Shown here in pieces: positions 53,927 to 63,593 of a DNA stretch of 64,000 bases. Where the stretch lies: NCBI GenBank assembly GCA_000955875.1, contig JYOE01000003.1, positions 159,169 through 223,168 on the forward strand. Reading direction: 5' to 3'. Every line of letters starts with the position of its first letter. The first letter of the stretch is position 1. The notes beneath the pieces were generated by a model. It was not told where the DNA came from, did not search any database, and was given only the letters and a program-made list of their open reading frames with translations. A program made the position numbers and the translations under genes. The stretch is from Terrabacter sp. 28. Its GTDB lineage: Bacteria; Actinomycetota; Actinomycetes; Actinomycetales; Dermatophilaceae.

Positions 53927-55786
53927 TCACTCGACCGTGACCGACTTGGCGAGGTTGCGCGGCTGGTCGACGTCGAGGCCCTTGGCGGTGGAGAGCCAGA
54001 GCGCGAAGACCTGGAGCGGCACGACGGTGAGCAGCGGCGCCAGCAGCGGCGAGGTCGCGGGCACGCGGATGACCTCGTCGGCGAAGGGCTCGACGGCCTC
54101 GTCGCCCTCCTCGGCGATCACGAGCGTGCGGGCGCCGCGGGCGCGGATCTCCTGGATGTTGGAGACGACCTTGCCGTGCAGGCCGTGCTCACTCGTCGGC
54201 GAGGGCACGACGACGAAGACCGGCTGGCCCGGCTCGATGAGCGCGATCGGGCCGTGCTTGAGCTCGCCGGCGGCGAAGCCCTCGGCGTGGATGTAGGCGA
54301 GCTCCTTGAGCTTGAGCGCGCCCTCCATCGCGATCGGGTAGCCGACGTGGCGGCCGAGGAAGAGGACCGAGCGGGTGTCGGCCATGAACTTCGCGATCTC
54401 CTTGACGCGGCCCATCTGGCCGAGCAGGGTCTCGATCTTGGCCGGGACCTGCCCGAGCTCCTTCATCACCGCGGCCGCGTCGTCGGCGAAGGACCCGCCG
54501 CGCAGCTGCGCGAGGTAGAGGCCGAGCACGTAGCAGGCGGTGATCTGCGCGAGGAACGCCTTCGTCGAGGCGACGGCGATCTCGGGACCGGCGTGCGTGT
54601 AGAGCACCGCGTCGGACTCGCGCGGGATCGTCGATCCGTGCGTGTTGCACACCGAGACGGTGAGCGCGCCGAGCTCGCGGGCGTGCTTGACGGCCATGAG
54701 GGTGTCCATCGTCTCGCCCGACTGGCTGATGGAGACGACGAGCGTGCGTTCGTTGACGATGGGGTCGCAGTAGCGGAACTCGTGGGCGAGCGCGACCTCC
54801 ACCGGGATGCGGGTCCAGTGCTCGATGGCGTACTTGGCGGTCATGCCGGCGTACGCGGCGGTGCCGCAGGCGACGATCGTGATGCGGTCGACGTTCTTCA
54901 GCTGCTCCTCGGAGATGCTCATCTCGTCGAGCACGAGCCGGCCGTCGGCGTCGGTTCGCCCGAGCAGCGTGTCGGCCACCGCGTGCGGCTGGTCGTGGAT
55001 CTCCTTCTCCATGAAGGTCGCGTAGCCGCCCTTCTCGGCGGCCGCGGCGTCCCACGTCACCTCGTACGCCTTGCCCTCGGCGGGCGTGCCGTCGAAGTTG
55101 ATGACGGTGGCGCCGTCGGGCGTGATCGTGACGATCTGGTCCTGGGCGAGCTCGAGGGCGTGACGGGTGTGGCCGATGAAGGCGGCGACGTCGGAGCCGA
55201 GGTAGTTGGCGTCGTCGCCGAGACCGACGACGAGGGGGCTGTTGCGGCGGGCGCCGACGACGACGTCGGGCTGGTCGGCATGGATCGCGAGCAGCGTGAA
55301 GGCGCCCTCGAGGTCGGCGACGACGGCACGCATCGCGGCCGTCAGGTCGTGCTCGCGCTCGTAGGCGGCGGCGAGCAGGTGGGCGACGACCTCGGTGTCG
55401 GTCTCGCTCGTGAACTGGACGCCGTCCGCCAGCAGGCCCTTCTTGAGGCTGTGGAAGTTCTCGATGATGCCGTTGTGGATGAGGGCGAGCTTGCCGTCCC
55501 CGCCACCGCGGTGCGGGTGTGCGTTCTCGTCGGTGGGGCCGCCGTGCGTGGCCCAACGCGTGTGCCCGATGCCGGTGGTGGACGCGGGCAGCGGGTCGGC
55601 CTCGAGCTCGGCGGTGAGGTTGGCGAGCTTGCCGGACTTCTTGCGGGTCTCGACGTGGTCGCCGTCGAGCAGGGCGACACCGGCGGAGTCGTAGCCGCGG
55701 TACTCGAGGCGGGCCAGGCCCTCCATGACGACATCGAGCGCCGTGCCGTCGTTCGTCCGGCCGACGTATCCCACGATTCCACACAT
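53927..55786 (-). CDS. glmS: glutamine-fructose-6-phosphate aminotransferase
   Basis: A 619-residue enzyme that makes glucosamine-6-phosphate, the entry to peptidoglycan precursors. The class II amidotransferase domain begins MCGIVGYVG with Cys2 as nucleophile, which defines the start. Two SIS domains follow ([77 protein letters not shown]), and it ends [11 protein letters not shown], the usual family end. No glmS ribozyme is expected in actinobacteria and none is seen. Confidence 0.97.
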   Translation of the reverse strand: MCGIVGYVGRTNDGTALDVVMEGLARLEYRGYDSAGVALLDGDHVETRKKSGKLANLTAELEADPLPASTTGIGHTRWATHGGPTDENAHPHRGGGDGKLALIHNGIIENFHSLKKGLLADGVQFTSETDTEVVAHLLAAAYEREHDLTAAMRAVVADLEGAFTLLAIHADQPDVVVGARRNSPLVVGLGDDANYLGSDVAAFIGHTRHALELAQDQIVTITPDGATVINFDGTPAEGKAYEVTWDAAAAEKGGYATFMEKEIHDQPHAVADTLLGRTDADGRLVLDEMSISEEQLKNVDRITIVACGTAAYAGMTAKYAIEHWTRIPVEVALAHEFRYCDPIVNERTLVVSISQSGETMDTLMAVKHARELGALTVSVCNTHGSTIPRESDAVLYTHAGPEIAVASTKAFLAQITACYVLGLYLAQLRGGSFADDAAAVMKELGQVPAKIETLLGQMGRVKEIAKFMADTRSVLFLGRHVGYPIAMEGALKLKELAYIHAEGFAAGELKHGPIALIEPGQPVFVVVPSPTSEHGLHGKVVSNIQEIRARGARTLVIAEEGDEAVEPFADEVIRVPATSPLLAPLLTVVPLQVFALWLSTAKGLDVDQPRNLAKSVTVE

Positions 55787-55860
55787 GAGGTCCAGCCTAG
55801 GGGACCGCCCACGGGCCCGACGCCACCCTCCGGGCGCGCGTCCGACACCCGTCCGACACA

Positions 55861-56856
55861 ATGGCCACCGTGTCGGACTCATCCAGGGAGACGCCGAGCG
55901 GCAGCAACGGCGGCAACGGGTCGATCCCCTCCCCCTACGTGGAGTTCGACCGGGCGGCGTGGTCACGGCTGCGCGAGAACCAGCCGCTCAACCTCGACGA
56001 CGCGGACCTCGCGCGCCTGCGCGGCCTCGGCGACCGGGTCGACCTCAACGAGGTCGAGGAGGTCTACCTGCCGCTGTCGCGCCTGCTCAACTTCTACGTC
56101 GGCGCGACCCGGCAGCTGCACCAGGTCACGAGCGACTTCCTCGGCGAGCGCCCGGCCAAGACCCCCTTCGTCATCGGGGTGGCCGGGTCGGTCGCCGTCG
56201 GCAAGTCGACGACGGCGCGCATCCTGCGCGAGATGCTCGCCCGCTGGCCCGACACCCCACGCGTCGCCCTCGTCACCACCGACGGCTTCCTCTGGCCCAA
56301 CGCCGAGCTCGAGCGCCGCGGGCTGCTCCAGCGCAAGGGCTTCCCCGAGTCCTACGACCGCCGGGCCCTGCTGCGCTTCGTCGCCGAGATCAAGTCGGGA
56401 CGCGCCGAGGTCACCGCCCCGGTCTACTCGCACCTCACCTACGACATCGTCCCCGGCGAGCGCATCGTCGTGCGCCAGCCCGACGTGCTCATCGTCGAGG
56501 GCCTCAACGTGCTCCAGGCGCCCGAGGTGCACCCGGTGCGCGGCACCGGCCTCGCCGTCAGCGACTTCTTCGACTTCTCCGTCTACGTCGACGCGTGGGT
56601 CGACGACGTGCGCAAGTGGTACGTCGAGCGCTTCCTGCGCCTGCGCGAGACCGCGTTCTCCGACCCCGACTCGTACTTCCACCGGTATGCCGTGCTGTCC
56701 GACGAGGAGGCGGTCGCCACCGCCAACCGCATCTGGCGCGAGATCAACGGCCCGAACCTCGTCGAGAACATCCTGCCCACCCGGTCGCGGGCCAGCCTGG
56801 TGCTCTCCAAGGGCGACAACCACGAGGTGCGCCGGGTCCGGCTCCGCAAGATCTGA
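55861..56856 (+). CDS. coaA: pantothenate kinase type I
   Basis: A 331-residue enzyme for the first step of CoA synthesis. Walker A is [21 protein letters not shown] near residue 110; other motifs are [47 protein letters not shown] and [10 protein letters not shown] 20-residue Ser/Gly-rich N-terminus precedes the family start [14 protein letters not shown]. It is divergent from glmS, linking CoA supply to the nearby acpS only by location. Confidence 0.96.
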   Translation: MATVSDSSRETPSGSNGGNGSIPSPYVEFDRAAWSRLRENQPLNLDDADLARLRGLGDRVDLNEVEEVYLPLSRLLNFYVGATRQLHQVTSDFLGERPAKTPFVIGVAGSVAVGKSTTARILREMLARWPDTPRVALVTTDGFLWPNAELERRGLLQRKGFPESYDRRALLRFVAEIKSGRAEVTAPVYSHLTYDIVPGERIVVRQPDVLIVEGLNVLQAPEVHPVRGTGLAVSDFFDFSVYVDAWVDDVRKWYVERFLRLRETAFSDPDSYFHRYAVLSDEEAVATANRIWREINGPNLVENILPTRSRASLVLSKGDNHEVRRVRLRKI

Positions 56857-56906
56857 GCGCCACCCGCCGCCCTGCGCGCCCCGCACGCGAGCGGGTGCAG
56901 ACGCAG

Positions 56907-56953
56907 GTATGCCGTGTGGCCGGCCCCCGCTGGGAACCGGCCACACGGCATAC
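56907..56953. terminator. 17-bp perfect hairpin with GTATGCC arms
   Basis: Arms gtatgccgtgtggccgg (56907-56923) and ccggccacacggcatac (56937-56953) with a 13-base loop, lying between convergent coaA and the muralytic enzyme gene. Likely bidirectional. Confidence 0.75.
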
Positions 56954-56979
56954 GTCGGCGGTCTGTCGACCGCGGCTGC

Positions 56980-57795
56980 TCAGTACCAGTGCGGCGAACG
57001 CGCCTGCCACGTGGACCACGCGTTGCAGGGGTTGCCGTAGGACATCTTGATGTACCACATGCCCCACTTCATCTGCGTGATGGGGTTGGTGCGCCAGTCG
57101 GAGCCCATGGTCGCCATCTTGCGGCCGGGCAGCGCCTGGACGATGCCGTAGGCGCCCGAGCTGGGGTTCTCGGCCCACCAGCGCCAGTCGCTCTCACCCG
57201 TCCAGAGGTTGACGAGGCAGTTGTACTGCGAGTCGCTCGTCCAGCCCTGGTCGACCATGAGCACGCGGGCGGCGGCCTTCGGGTCCTCCTTGGCGTTCGT
57301 GATGGCGCGCTGGCGCTCACGCTCGCGCTCGGCCTTCTCGGCGGCCTCGCGGGCCTTCTCGGCCTGCTTGGCCGCCTCCTTCTTCTTCTTCGCCTCGAGC
57401 TCCTTGGCCGTGCGCAGCCCGGTGGCGGCGATCGCGGTGCGGCGCTCGTTGCGCGAGACCGAGGCGGCGGCACGGTAGGTCGTGTCGACGGTGGTCGCGC
57501 GGGCCAGCTCGTCGGTCTGGGCGGCGACGCCCGAGCCGACGACGAAGGCGGCGGAGTCCGCGCCGATGATGTTCGTGGCCTTGGCGTACGCCAGGCCGGA
57601 CGCGCCGAGGCCGAGGGCCAGGGCGCCGGCGAGGACCGGGCGGCCGAGGTGGCGCTTGCGCTGCGGGGTCGCCTCGTGGCGGCTGCGGCGGGTGGCCGCG
57701 GCCTCGCTCGCGCGCGCCGGCGGGGTGGGGCGCTTCTCGTGCGGGGCGGTCGAGGGAGCCGGGGCGTTGCGGTGCCGGCCTTCATACCGTGCCAT
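56980..57795 (-). CDS. exported lytic transglycosylase-like protein
   Basis: A 271-residue protein. A basic, Ala/Pro-rich cytoplasmic start is followed by one membrane segment (PVLAGALALGLGASGLAYAKATNIIG, about 52-75). A strongly charged coiled coil (ELEAKKKKEAAKQAEKAREAAEKAERERERQR, about 130-165) leads to a C-terminal muramidase-like domain: YNCLVNLWTGESDWRWWAENPSSGAYGIVQALPGRKMATMGSDWRTNPITQMKWGMWYI, with the catalytic Glu in TGESDW. This is the transglycosylase SLT-like fold seen in actinobacterial wall proteins. The leader of 300 bases suggests regulation. Confidence 0.85.
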   Translation of the reverse strand: MARYEGRHRNAPAPSTAPHEKRPTPPARASEAAATRRSRHEATPQRKRHLGRPVLAGALALGLGASGLAYAKATNIIGADSAAFVVGSGVAAQTDELARATTVDTTYRAAASVSRNERRTAIAATGLRTAKELEAKKKKEAAKQAEKAREAAEKAERERERQRAITNAKEDPKAAARVLMVDQGWTSDSQYNCLVNLWTGESDWRWWAENPSSGAYGIVQALPGRKMATMGSDWRTNPITQMKWGMWYIKMSYGNPCNAWSTWQARSPHWY

Positions 57796-58040
57796 GAACG
57801 TACGTCACGCCTTCCTGGGTTCGGGGTCAGTGCTCGACGCAGGTGCGGGACGGCAGCTGGCCGTCCCGGAGACTGGTCGTGTGGGAGGGAGGTCCAGGCT
57901 GCGACAGCGATCGCACCCCACGGCGAGCGTTATCGTTCCGAGACCTTCGATGAGCAACGGTGCCAGCGCGCGGCACCCGAGAGCAAGTTCGAGCCCAACC
58001 GTAATGGGTGGTTGGGGTGTTTTGCGCCTGTGTGCCACAA
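57796..58040 (-). promoter_or_regulatory. long leader upstream of the muralytic enzyme gene
   Basis: About 245 bases with no gene. It includes an internal inverted repeat cgggacggc(agctg)gccgtcccg at 57846-57868 and, on the minus strand, a possible promoter TTGCTC-N17-GATAAC near 57925-57956. A c-di-AMP riboswitch was considered from context but its conserved core was not recognised. Confidence 0.4.
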
Positions 58041-58078
58041 CACGGCGCCCCCCGAAGTCGTGCTCAGGGGGCGCCGTG
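58041..58078 (-). terminator. 12-bp hairpin after phoH2
   Basis: Arms cacggcgccccc (58041-58052) and gggggcgccgtg (58067-58078) with a 14-base loop, 16 bases after the phoH2 stop and followed in the transcript direction by a g/t-rich stretch. Confidence 0.75.
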
Positions 58079-58094
58079 CGTGACGTGACTCAGG

Positions 58095-59507
58095 TCACAC
58101 GTCCAGTCCCTCCAACATGTCGGTCACGAGGGCCGCGATCGGGCTGCGCTCGCTCCGGGTCAGGGTGACGTGCGCGAAGAGCGGGTGGCCCTTGAGCTTC
58201 TCGATGACGGCGGCCACGCCGTCATGGCGACCGACGCGGAGGTTGTCGCGCTGGGCGACGTCGTGGGTGAGGACGACCTTCGAGTTCTGGCCGATGCGCG
58301 AGAGCACGGTGAGCAACACGTTGCGCTCGAGCGACTGCGCCTCGTCGACGATGACGAAGGCGTCGTGGAGCGACCGGCCGCGGATGTGCGTGAGCGGCAG
58401 CACCTCGAGCAGCCCCCGATCCATCACCTCCTCGACCACCTCGGTCGAGACCAGTGCGCTCAGGGTGTCGAAGACCGCCTGCCCCCACGGGTTCATCTTC
58501 TCGGCCTCGGTGCCGGGCAGGTAGCCGAGCTCCTGGCCACCCACCGCGAAGAGCGGCCGGAAGACGAGGACCTTGCGCTGGATGCGGCGCTCCATCACCG
58601 ACTCGAGGCCCGCACAGAGTGCGAGCGCCGACTTGCCGGTGCCGGCCCTGCCGCCGAGGCTGACGATGCCGACGTCGGGGTCGAGCAGCAGGTCGAGGGC
58701 GATGCGCTGCTCGGCGCTGCGGCCGTGCAGGCCGAACGCGTCGCGGTCGCCGCGCACGAGCCGGATCTGCTTGTCGGCGCCGACCCGCCCCAGACCGCTT
58801 CCCCGCGGCGAGAGCAGGACGAGACCGGTGTGGCACGGCAGCTCGGCCGCGCCCGCGTGCTCGACGCGGCCGCGGTCGTAGAGCTGGTCGAGCTCGTCGG
58901 TCGTGACCTCGAGCTCCTGCAGGCCGGTCCAGCCCGTGTCGACCCCCTGCTCGTGGCGGTACTCCTCGGCCTCCAGCCCGCAGGCGGACGCCTTGACGCG
59001 CATCGGGAGGTCCTTGGACACGATGGTCACGTCGCAGCCCTCGTTCGCGAGGTTCTTGGCGACGGCCAGGATGCGGGTGTCGTTGTCACCGAGACGGAAG
59101 CCCGCCGGCAGCGAGGACGGGTCGGTGTGGTTGAGCTCGACGCGGAGCGTGCCGCCGTCGTCGCCGACACCGACCGGCTTGTCGAGCCGCCCCTCGCTGA
59201 CGCGCAGGTCGTCGAGCAGCCGCAGGGCCTGGCGGGCGAAGTAGCCCAGCTCGGGGTGGTGCCGCTTGCCCTCGAGCTCGGTGACCACGACGACCGGCAG
59301 CACGACCTCGTGCTCGGCGAAGCGGAGCATGGCCCGCGGGTCGGACAGGAGCACCGACGTGTCGAGGACGTACGTCTTGTGCTCGGGCACGCGGTCGCGT
59401 GCCGTCGCTGCTGTGGTGGCGCGTGTGGAGGCCGCGGCCGGCTTGGTGGTCGTGCTGCTGGCTGTCGTGCTGGCGTCCGACGTGACCTGACGGGTCGTAC
59501 GTGCCAT
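58095..59507 (-). CDS. phoH2: PhoH2: PIN domain RNase fused to PhoH ATPase
   Basis: A 470-residue cytosolic protein. After a Thr/Ala-rich start, residues about 43-170 form a PIN domain ([50 protein letters not shown]), with the acidic residues of the RNase site. Residues about 240-470 are the PhoH ATPase: Walker [18 protein letters not shown] near 285 and Walker [14 protein letters not shown]. Mycobacterial PhoH2 is an RNA helicase and RNase that is controlled by a small upstream gene, phoAT. ATG at 59507 follows gggag and gives the usual length. See the small ORF upstream. Confidence 0.93.
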   Translation of the reverse strand: MARTTRQVTSDASTTASSTTTKPAAASTRATTAATARDRVPEHKTYVLDTSVLLSDPRAMLRFAEHEVVLPVVVVTELEGKRHHPELGYFARQALRLLDDLRVSEGRLDKPVGVGDDGGTLRVELNHTDPSSLPAGFRLGDNDTRILAVAKNLANEGCDVTIVSKDLPMRVKASACGLEAEEYRHEQGVDTGWTGLQELEVTTDELDQLYDRGRVEHAGAAELPCHTGLVLLSPRGSGLGRVGADKQIRLVRGDRDAFGLHGRSAEQRIALDLLLDPDVGIVSLGGRAGTGKSALALCAGLESVMERRIQRKVLVFRPLFAVGGQELGYLPGTEAEKMNPWGQAVFDTLSALVSTEVVEEVMDRGLLEVLPLTHIRGRSLHDAFVIVDEAQSLERNVLLTVLSRIGQNSKVVLTHDVAQRDNLRVGRHDGVAAVIEKLKGHPLFAHVTLTRSERSPIAALVTDMLEGLDV

Positions 59508-59523
59508 GTGCCACTCCCTACGC

Positions 59524-59540
59524 GGCGCGCTCAGCGCGCC
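59524..59540 (-). promoter_or_regulatory. hairpin carrying the uORF stop, just before the phoH2 ribosome site
   Basis: Arms ggcgcgc and gcgcgcc pair perfectly with TGA as the loop; that TGA is the stop codon of the small ORF. The phoH2 ribosome binding site (gggag, 59518-59514) begins six bases beyond. A ribosome finishing the small ORF would melt the stem and expose phoH2. Confidence 0.65.
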
Positions 59541-59617
59541 TGATCGCTCCCGAGATGCCGGGCGGCCACCAGAGGGTGGCGTCGTGCCCGGCCCTCCGTC
59601 CTGAGCGATCGCTCCAT
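59531..59617 (-). CDS. 28-residue small ORF upstream of phoH2 (leader peptide or PhoAT-like)
   Basis: ATG at 59617 is preceded by a perfect aggagg with seven bases between, the best ribosome site in this region. The product begins [17 protein letters not shown], with eight Arg and two His in 28 residues, and stops 23 bases before phoH2. The frame is open upstream to 59770, giving a 79-residue version ([13 protein letters not shown]...), which would be closer to the size of a small antitoxin. I cannot say whether it is a coupling leader or the counterpart of mycobacterial phoAT. Confidence 0.6.
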   Translation of the reverse strand: MERSLRTEGRARRHPLVAARHLGSDQAR

Positions 59618-59860
59618 GGGTGGGCCTCCTGGCAACGTCCGACGGGTGTCGGCCGTTGGGACGACGGTACGACCCGGATCCGACGGGGACGCGGATTGAG
59701 AGCCGTTGCGGCGTCGTGTCGCCGGAGAGTTCACCTGTCGGCAACACAGCCGCCCACCAGACGTCCGCACGACCGCCTTGACGTCGCCGACGGCATACGG
59801 CCGAGGACTGCCGTGGGGCGGCCCGGCGAGGCAGCCGCGCGGCGGTTCGTGCCGGACAGG
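59618..59860. other. promoter-proximal gap between phoH2 unit and the WXG-module gene
   Basis: No other gene is supported. On the minus strand the phoH2 unit's promoter should lie here; I see no convincing -35/-10 pair. A GGCATAC heptamer lies at 59792. A terminator for the upstream minus-strand gene ending at 59861 is not evident. Confidence 0.3.
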
Positions 59861-61123
59861 TCAGCGGTCGAGGCCGAGGTCGTCGAGGTCGTGGTGCTGG
59901 ATGCGGGTCTCGCCGTCCTCGCCCTGGTACGCGGACGCACCGCTCTCGTGGGTGACGTAGACGTCGTCGCCGATGACGTTGATGCCCTCGGCGTAGTAGG
60001 GCACCTCCGCGACGTCACGGGCGTCGCCGCTGTCGACGAGGCGCAGTCCGCCGGACTGGTCGCCGTCGAACGGCTGGTAGACGAGCTCGTTGGGCGAGAT
60101 CCCGGCCTTGTCGCCCCACGACGTCGTGAAGAGCAGCCCACCGTCGGTGGCGGCGACGCCCTGCGCGTTGTTGGGGATGCGCTGCGGGCCCGACTGGTTC
60201 ACCAGCGTGCCGGTCTCGTGGTCGACCTCGTAGCGGTAGAGCTCGGGGTGACCAGGGCTGCTGTCGCCCGGCAGCAGGGTGTTCTTGTCCCACTCGCCGA
60301 CGTACGCGTAGCGCCCGTCGGGCGAGAGGTTCAGGAAGCTGCTCACCGGCACGTCCTGCGAGTGCGTAGCGGTGACGGGCGAGCCGGGCGCGGCGGCGTC
60401 GATGAGCGAGCGGTCGTACGTGTAGACCTTGCCCCCGTCGGAGACGTAGACCCAGCGCCCGTCGGTCGCGACGCCGCCTCCGTGCCCGAGCTCGCCGCCG
60501 TCCTCGTCCTTGAACTGGACGTAGGCCGTCTCGTAGCCGGTGCGCTTGTCCTGGATGGACAGGCGGACGTCCTCGGACGTGTCGCCGTCCTTGGCGTAGT
60601 AGGTCGTGAGGAACTCGTCGCGGCCCCCGTCGTAGCCCTGCCCCTGCGGGATGCCCTCGTAGTCGTCGTCGCGCAGGTGGAGCAGCTCGGGCGGCACCGT
60701 GCCGCCGAAGAGGCGCTCCATCAGGTCGGCCGTGACGACCGCCTCGCGCTCCTCGTCGGTGATCACCCCGTCGCCGTCGAGGTCGTAGCGGGCCTGCTGG
60801 GCGGCGTGGCGGTCGGCCGCGGTGTGGGCCCAGCCGTCGTCGGCGCTGCCGCTGCCGCTCGTCCCGTCCTGGGCGGCCGCGTTGCGGCGCAGAGCCTGCG
60901 CGAGGCGTCCCAGGTCGCCGCCGACCCGCTCGAGCTGCGTCGAGATCGACGGCCACCGGTCGAGCAGGTGGTCGAGGCCTCCCCCGCCCCAGTGGCCCTT
61001 GAGGCCGTGCACGGCCCGGGTCGCCTCGCCGCGCAGCGACTCGAGGTCGCCGGCGTGCGCGTCGATACGCTCGGCGCTGCCGCGCAGTGCGACCGGGTCG
61101 GCCCCCTTGCGGTAGATGGCCAC
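59861..61123 (-). CDS. WXG-module protein with EF-hand and beta-propeller-like domain
   Basis: A 420-residue protein. Residues 1-90 are helical with W45-G46-G47 in the middle, like WXG100 proteins exported by type VII systems, and are about 70 percent identical (63 of 90 by eye) to the start of the protein at 62619. A canonical calcium loop [12 protein letters not shown] follows at 114-125. From about 190 a repeating pattern ([57 protein letters not shown]) reads as a beta-propeller. There is no Sec signal. GTG at 61123 has a strong ggaggggg box. Confidence 0.82.
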   Translation of the reverse strand: MAIYRKGADPVALRGSAERIDAHAGDLESLRGEATRAVHGLKGHWGGGGLDHLLDRWPSISTQLERVGGDLGRLAQALRRNAAAQDGTSGSGSADDGWAHTAADRHAAQQARYDLDGDGVITDEEREAVVTADLMERLFGGTVPPELLHLRDDDYEGIPQGQGYDGGRDEFLTTYYAKDGDTSEDVRLSIQDKRTGYETAYVQFKDEDGGELGHGGGVATDGRWVYVSDGGKVYTYDRSLIDAAAPGSPVTATHSQDVPVSSFLNLSPDGRYAYVGEWDKNTLLPGDSSPGHPELYRYEVDHETGTLVNQSGPQRIPNNAQGVAATDGGLLFTTSWGDKAGISPNELVYQPFDGDQSGGLRLVDSGDARDVAEVPYYAEGINVIGDDVYVTHESGASAYQGEDGETRIQHHDLDDLGLDR

Positions 61124-61184
61124 GGCGTTCCCCCTCCGACGTCCGGGCTCAGGACCGCGCGGCCGGCGACCCGGGCCCGCTCGA

Positions 61185-61214
61185 GCGACCGCGACCGCGA
61201 CCGCGACCGCGACC
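61185..61214. repeat. GCGACC hexanucleotide repeat, five units
   Basis: Five perfect GCGACC units lie in the 138-base gap upstream of the WXG-module gene. Such repeats can change length by slippage; here they would alter the spacing of control elements, not a reading frame. Confidence 0.8.
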
Positions 61215-61261
61215 GGGGGGCCGTGGACACGCCGGAACGGGCGACGTGTCGCCCATGCCCG

Positions 61262-61816
61262 TCACCGGCCTCGCGGGCGGGTGCGCATGGCGGCCATGAC
61301 GCCGATGACGGTGGCGAAGAGGCCGAGCAGGACGATGACGACCACTCCCCCGGCGCTCGTCGGCGTCTCGCCGGTCAGCGCGCGGCGCAGGGCGAGGACC
61401 ATCACGAGCGTCACGGCTGCGCACACGGCCACCAGCAGCCAGCGGCCGAAGCGCGCGACGCGGGAGTCGTTGCCGAAGGCGCTGCCCACGTTCGCGCCGG
61501 ACTCGACCGCGGCCGCGAGCGGGTCGACACCCGGGTTGCGCTCGCGCCAGGCGCGGCGGGCGGTGCCCATCCGGACCACCATCGCGCCGATGAGCACGAA
61601 GACGATGCCGACGCCGAGGCGGGCACCGCGCGCCTGGTCGCCGCCGAACAGGCCGAAGGCCAGCCCGAACACCCCGATCGCACCGAGGGCGGAGCCGAGC
61701 ACGATGGTCGTGCCGATCCCGACCGGACCGAAGGGCTGCGCAGGGTCGTCGAGCCACGCGTACGGCGGCGGGTCGCCCACCCGGCCGCCGGGCGTCGGCG
61801 GGGTCGGCGCACTCAT
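61262..61816 (-). CDS. four-helix membrane protein of unknown function
   Basis: A 184-residue membrane protein with a Pro-rich start (PPTPGGRVGDPPPYAWLDD) and four predicted helices (GTTIVLGSALGAIGVFGLAFGLF, LGVGIVFVLIGAMVVRM, WLLVAVCAAVTLVMVLALRR, GGVVVIVLLGLFATVIGVMAAM). I do not recognise a family. ATG at 61816 overlaps the upstream gene stop by ATGA, so both belong to one unit lying between the two WXG-module genes. A role in handling or resisting those proteins is only inferred from position. Confidence 0.72.
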   Translation of the reverse strand: MSAPTPPTPGGRVGDPPPYAWLDDPAQPFGPVGIGTTIVLGSALGAIGVFGLAFGLFGGDQARGARLGVGIVFVLIGAMVVRMGTARRAWRERNPGVDPLAAAVESGANVGSAFGNDSRVARFGRWLLVAVCAAVTLVMVLALRRALTGETPTSAGGVVVIVLLGLFATVIGVMAAMRTRPRGR

Positions 61817-62469
61817 GCAGGGGCTCCCGGCAGGAGCTGCTCGAGCTCGCTCGCGAGCCCGGTCGTCACCGGGCGCGGCTCGCCGTCGGCCGAGTCGGAC
61901 ACGGTCCAGCCTGCCCCGTCGGGGCGGAAGTAGCGGGTGCCGACGCTGCCCTCGAGGGTGCGCGTCTCGATCGCGAAGCGAGCCGACGAAGCACCGCCAC
62001 GAAGCTGCTCGACGGCGCGGGCCAGCACCTCGGCGGGCCGGTCGACGGCGTCGGTGAGCCCGACGAACCACGTGCCGAGGCTGCGCGGCTGCAACAGGGC
62101 GATGATGTCGCCGTCCTCGAGCACGACCATGAGGTCGCCCTGCTCGCCATCCCGGACGCTGATGCCGCTCCAGCGCTTGGCGCGGGCGAAGACCGTCTCG
62201 AGCACGGCCGCCTCGCCGCGGCTGACGGCGCGGTCGCCGTCGGGCTCGGCCAGACCGCGAGCGAGCAGCGACGCCACACCGGCAGCGCCGACGAGCTCGT
62301 CGGTCGGCGCTGCGTCGAAGCCGAGCGAGGCCACCGTCATGCGGCTGCTCGCGGTCGAGTGCCGTCCGAGCAGGTAGCGGATCTCGGCCCAGCCGAAGCC
62401 GTAGACGTCGTCGGGCAGCGGCACGCGGGCGAGCTCTGAACCGGCCAGCGGGTCAGTGGCTGTGGACAT
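61813..62469 (-). CDS. protein of unknown function in the WXG-module cassette
   Basis: A 218-residue soluble-looking protein: DVYGFGWAEIRYLLGRHSTASSRMTVASLGF, FARAKRWSGISVRDGEQGDLMVVLEDGDIIALLQPRSLGTWFVGLTDAVDRPAEVLARAVEQL. The mixed alpha/beta pattern and its place beside WXG-type genes recall EspG-like chaperones of ESX systems or an immunity protein, but I cannot show homology. ATG at 62469 is followed by an ATGA-coupled membrane protein gene. Confidence 0.7.
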   Translation of the reverse strand: MSTATDPLAGSELARVPLPDDVYGFGWAEIRYLLGRHSTASSRMTVASLGFDAAPTDELVGAAGVASLLARGLAEPDGDRAVSRGEAAVLETVFARAKRWSGISVRDGEQGDLMVVLEDGDIIALLQPRSLGTWFVGLTDAVDRPAEVLARAVEQLRGGASSARFAIETRTLEGSVGTRYFRPDGAGWTVSDSADGEPRPVTTGLASELEQLLPGAPA

Positions 62470-62561
62470 TGGTGTGCTCCTTCATCGGTCCCTGTGGCAC
62501 GGCACCCATCTTGTCGTGCCGCCTCTCGTCGTGCTCGGCCAGCCCCGCGGTGACCGGTGTC

Positions 62562-62591
62562 GGCACGTGTCGTCGAGCCTCGTCACGTGCC
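62562..62591 (-). terminator. hairpin after the second WXG-module gene
   Basis: Arms ggcacgtg (62562-62569) and cacgtgcc (62584-62591) with a 14-base loop, 28 bases beyond the stop of the gene at 62619. It lies in the 149-base gap that must also hold the promoter of the next unit if that is separate. Confidence 0.5.
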
Positions 62592-62618
62592 GCCACCTGG
62601 TCCCGGGCGCGACGCCGG

Positions 62619-63593
62619 TCAGAAGATGCTCGTCACCGAGTCCCAGGCGTCGGAGGCCGCGTCGCCGATGTCGCCCGCGACGTCGGCGACGCCCTCGCCG
62701 ACGGCGTTGACGGCGTCGTGCACGGCCGGGATGTTCTGGTAGGCCGCGACACCGAGACCGGCCACGCCGCACGCGATGTTGATGGGCGGCGGCGCGAACA
62801 CGGCGCCGGCCGCGAGCCCCGTGCTGAGGCCGTTGGTGATGATGCCCTCGGTGTCACCCTCGGCGATGGAGACGCCGAGCTGGGCGGCGCTGAGGCCGAT
62901 GCCCACCGGTCCGAGCACACCGAACTTGCCGACGGCGTTGCCCGCCGCGCTGCCCTCGGCGAAGAGTCCGGAGAGGCCCTTCATGTCCCAGGCGTCCGCG
63001 AAGAGGTTCGCTCCGGCGGCGAAGCGTGACGCCCCCGGGAAGACGTCGAGCATGCTGTCACCGACGCGCATCATCTCGGTGATGTTGGACAGGTAGCGGC
63101 CGCTCATGAGGGCGCCCTGCGACCGGGAGAAGACCGAGCCGAAGGCGGCCGTCTGGGCGAGCAGGCTCGGCATGCCGAAGATCGTCATGGCGTTCGCGAT
63201 GCCGTCGAGGGGCGAGGTGCCGCCGTCGCCCGACCCCGACCCGCCGGGGCCCGTCGGCGATCCGGGCCCGAACGGCAGGCCCGACCCGGGTGCCCCCATC
63301 GGGCCGACACCGCCGGACCCCTGACCGCTCGTCGTGTCCTGGGCGCCGGCGTTGCGGCGCAGCGCCTCGGCCAGCTTGCCGAGGTCGGTGCCGAACTGGG
63401 TCAGCTGGGCCTCGATCGGGGGCCAGCGGTTCATCAGGTGGTCGAGGTCGCCGCCGCCCCACTGCCCTTTGAGGGCGTGGACGGCGCGGCTGGCTTCACC
63501 CTTGACCGTCTCGCACTCGCGCGCGTGGCCCGTGATCCGCTCGGCCGACGCACGCAGCGCCACCGGGTCGGCGCCCTTCTTGTAGATCGCCAT
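62619..63593 (-). CDS. WXG-module protein with Gly/Ala-rich C-terminal domain
   Basis: A 324-residue protein. Residues 1-90 repeat the WXG-like module of the protein at 59861 ([33 protein letters not shown] with W45). A Gly/Pro linker (GVGPMGAPGSGLPFGPGSP) at about 95-125 leads to a helical, weakly hydrophobic C-terminal domain (IANAMTIFGMPSLLAQTAAFGS, GIGLSAAQLGVSIAEGDTEGI, INIACGVAGLGVAAY) ending DAASDAWDSVTSIF. The two proteins share a delivery-like N-terminus and differ completely after it. ATG at 63593 follows ggggagcagcggag. A toxin or pore role is a guess. Confidence 0.8.
   Translation of the reverse strand: MAIYKKGADPVALRASAERITGHARECETVKGEASRAVHALKGQWGGGDLDHLMNRWPPIEAQLTQFGTDLGKLAEALRRNAGAQDTTSGQGSGGVGPMGAPGSGLPFGPGSPTGPGGSGSGDGGTSPLDGIANAMTIFGMPSLLAQTAAFGSVFSRSQGALMSGRYLSNITEMMRVGDSMLDVFPGASRFAAGANLFADAWDMKGLSGLFAEGSAAGNAVGKFGVLGPVGIGLSAAQLGVSIAEGDTEGIITNGLSTGLAAGAVFAPPPINIACGVAGLGVAAYQNIPAVHDAVNAVGEGVADVAGDIGDAASDAWDSVTSIF

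Noticed and set aside
57796..58040. c-di-AMP (ydaO-type) riboswitch before the muralytic enzyme
   Set aside because: Context is suitable, but the conserved core and pseudoknot segments could not be matched by eye; a covariance-model search would decide.
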